A stretch of DNA of 64,000 nt, from positions 102,830 through 166,829 of the forward strand of contig QLIY01000022.1 of the NCBI GenBank assembly GCA_003260075.1. Direction: 5' to 3'. A program made the translations under genes and the position numbers. This document shows, piece after piece, positions 63,672 to 64,000 of this stretch. Position 1 is the stretch's first letter; each line of letters opens with the position of its first letter. Source of the DNA: Phallusia mammillata. Lineage: Eukaryota; Chordata; Ascidiacea; Phlebobranchia; Ascidiidae. Under the pieces are notes generated by a model. The model searched no databases, was not told where the DNA came from, and saw only the letters and a list, made by a program, of their open reading frames with translations.

Positions 63672-64000
63672 CTAAAAAGAAGCAGCATATAAAAACAAGG
63701 CATGTAAAGTTTTACCGAGTTTAAAACAAAATGGTTTTGGCATGTTGTTCCTGTGTAATTCTACGAATAATGGTTAAGATTACAAGACACAAAGTCGTAA
63801 ACAATTATATTTCCTGTAAAAAAATTAATGAGAAAAATGTCCAGATAACAGGTTTGCCACTCTTAACACAGAAATCATTGTCATCCAATTTAACAATGAG
63901 TATTTCCTTAAAATAAACACAAAAATCACTACAGATGAATAACATAATCTGTTTAATTGCAGGTAGCACAAAGTCCAACTGTAGACATTTTTTGAGAAAA
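63672..64000. other. probable intron of the minus-strand gene
   Basis: AT-rich sequence after the acceptor at 63672. No further minus-strand exon is visible before the window ends. Confidence 0.4.

Noticed and set aside
1-64000. CRISPR arrays, phage or bacterial operons
   Set aside because: No regularly spaced repeats, no ribosome-binding-site-led gene strings; all genes are spliced animal genes.

Overview
The window is animal nuclear DNA. All recognisable genes are split by GT-AG introns, untranslated regions are AT-rich, and the gene set is metazoan: ephrins, a RIP-type kinase, VPS25, GMP synthase and an elongator tRNA-Met. A tandem array of GPI-anchored (A-type) ephrins, together with allele-like variation of a few percent between overlapping contig ends, fits a highly polymorphic invertebrate chordate such as a tunicate (Ciona-like). 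The species assignment is inference.

Layout. 1-480: hAT transposon remnant. 1245-1317: tRNA-Met on the minus strand. 5416-9833, 13101-20828 and 26793-33749: three ephrin-A-type genes, all on the plus strand, with the same intron phases (2,1,1,1) and long first introns. 33750-50584: about 17 kb with no gene I can recognise, apart from one weak minus-strand exon candidate and one tRNA-like element. 50585-55271: a ten-exon gene joining a RIP-like kinase domain, whose catalytic-loop Asp is replaced by Asn, to a six-blade Kelch propeller. 56885-57415: intronless VPS25 (ESCRT-II). 58057-62070: eleven-exon GMP synthase. 63510-63671: last exon of an unrecognised minus-strand gene. hAT-type MITEs are scattered through the second half.

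Assembly state matters for every reading here. Runs of G behave like converted N gaps. Ten runs are 10 or 11 bases long, and nine of the ten adjoin sequence that recurs nearby as a near-identical copy of 48-191 bp (usually directly across the run). They look like minimum-size gap placeholders between contig ends that overlap but carry different alleles. Four longer runs (84, 27, 53 and 61) lack such copies immediately across them and look like estimated gaps. One single N at 20670 lies between identical 152-bp copies inside an ephrin exon. These junctions falsely duplicate ephrin exon sequence and put a run of glycines into the kinase gene.

Functionally, the ephrins are ligands for Eph receptors at the cell surface. 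The kinase-Kelch protein is probably an intracellular adaptor or signalling pseudokinase. VPS25 and GMPS are housekeeping genes (endosomal sorting; purine nucleotide synthesis). Nothing suggests co-transcription; gene gaps are over 600 bp.
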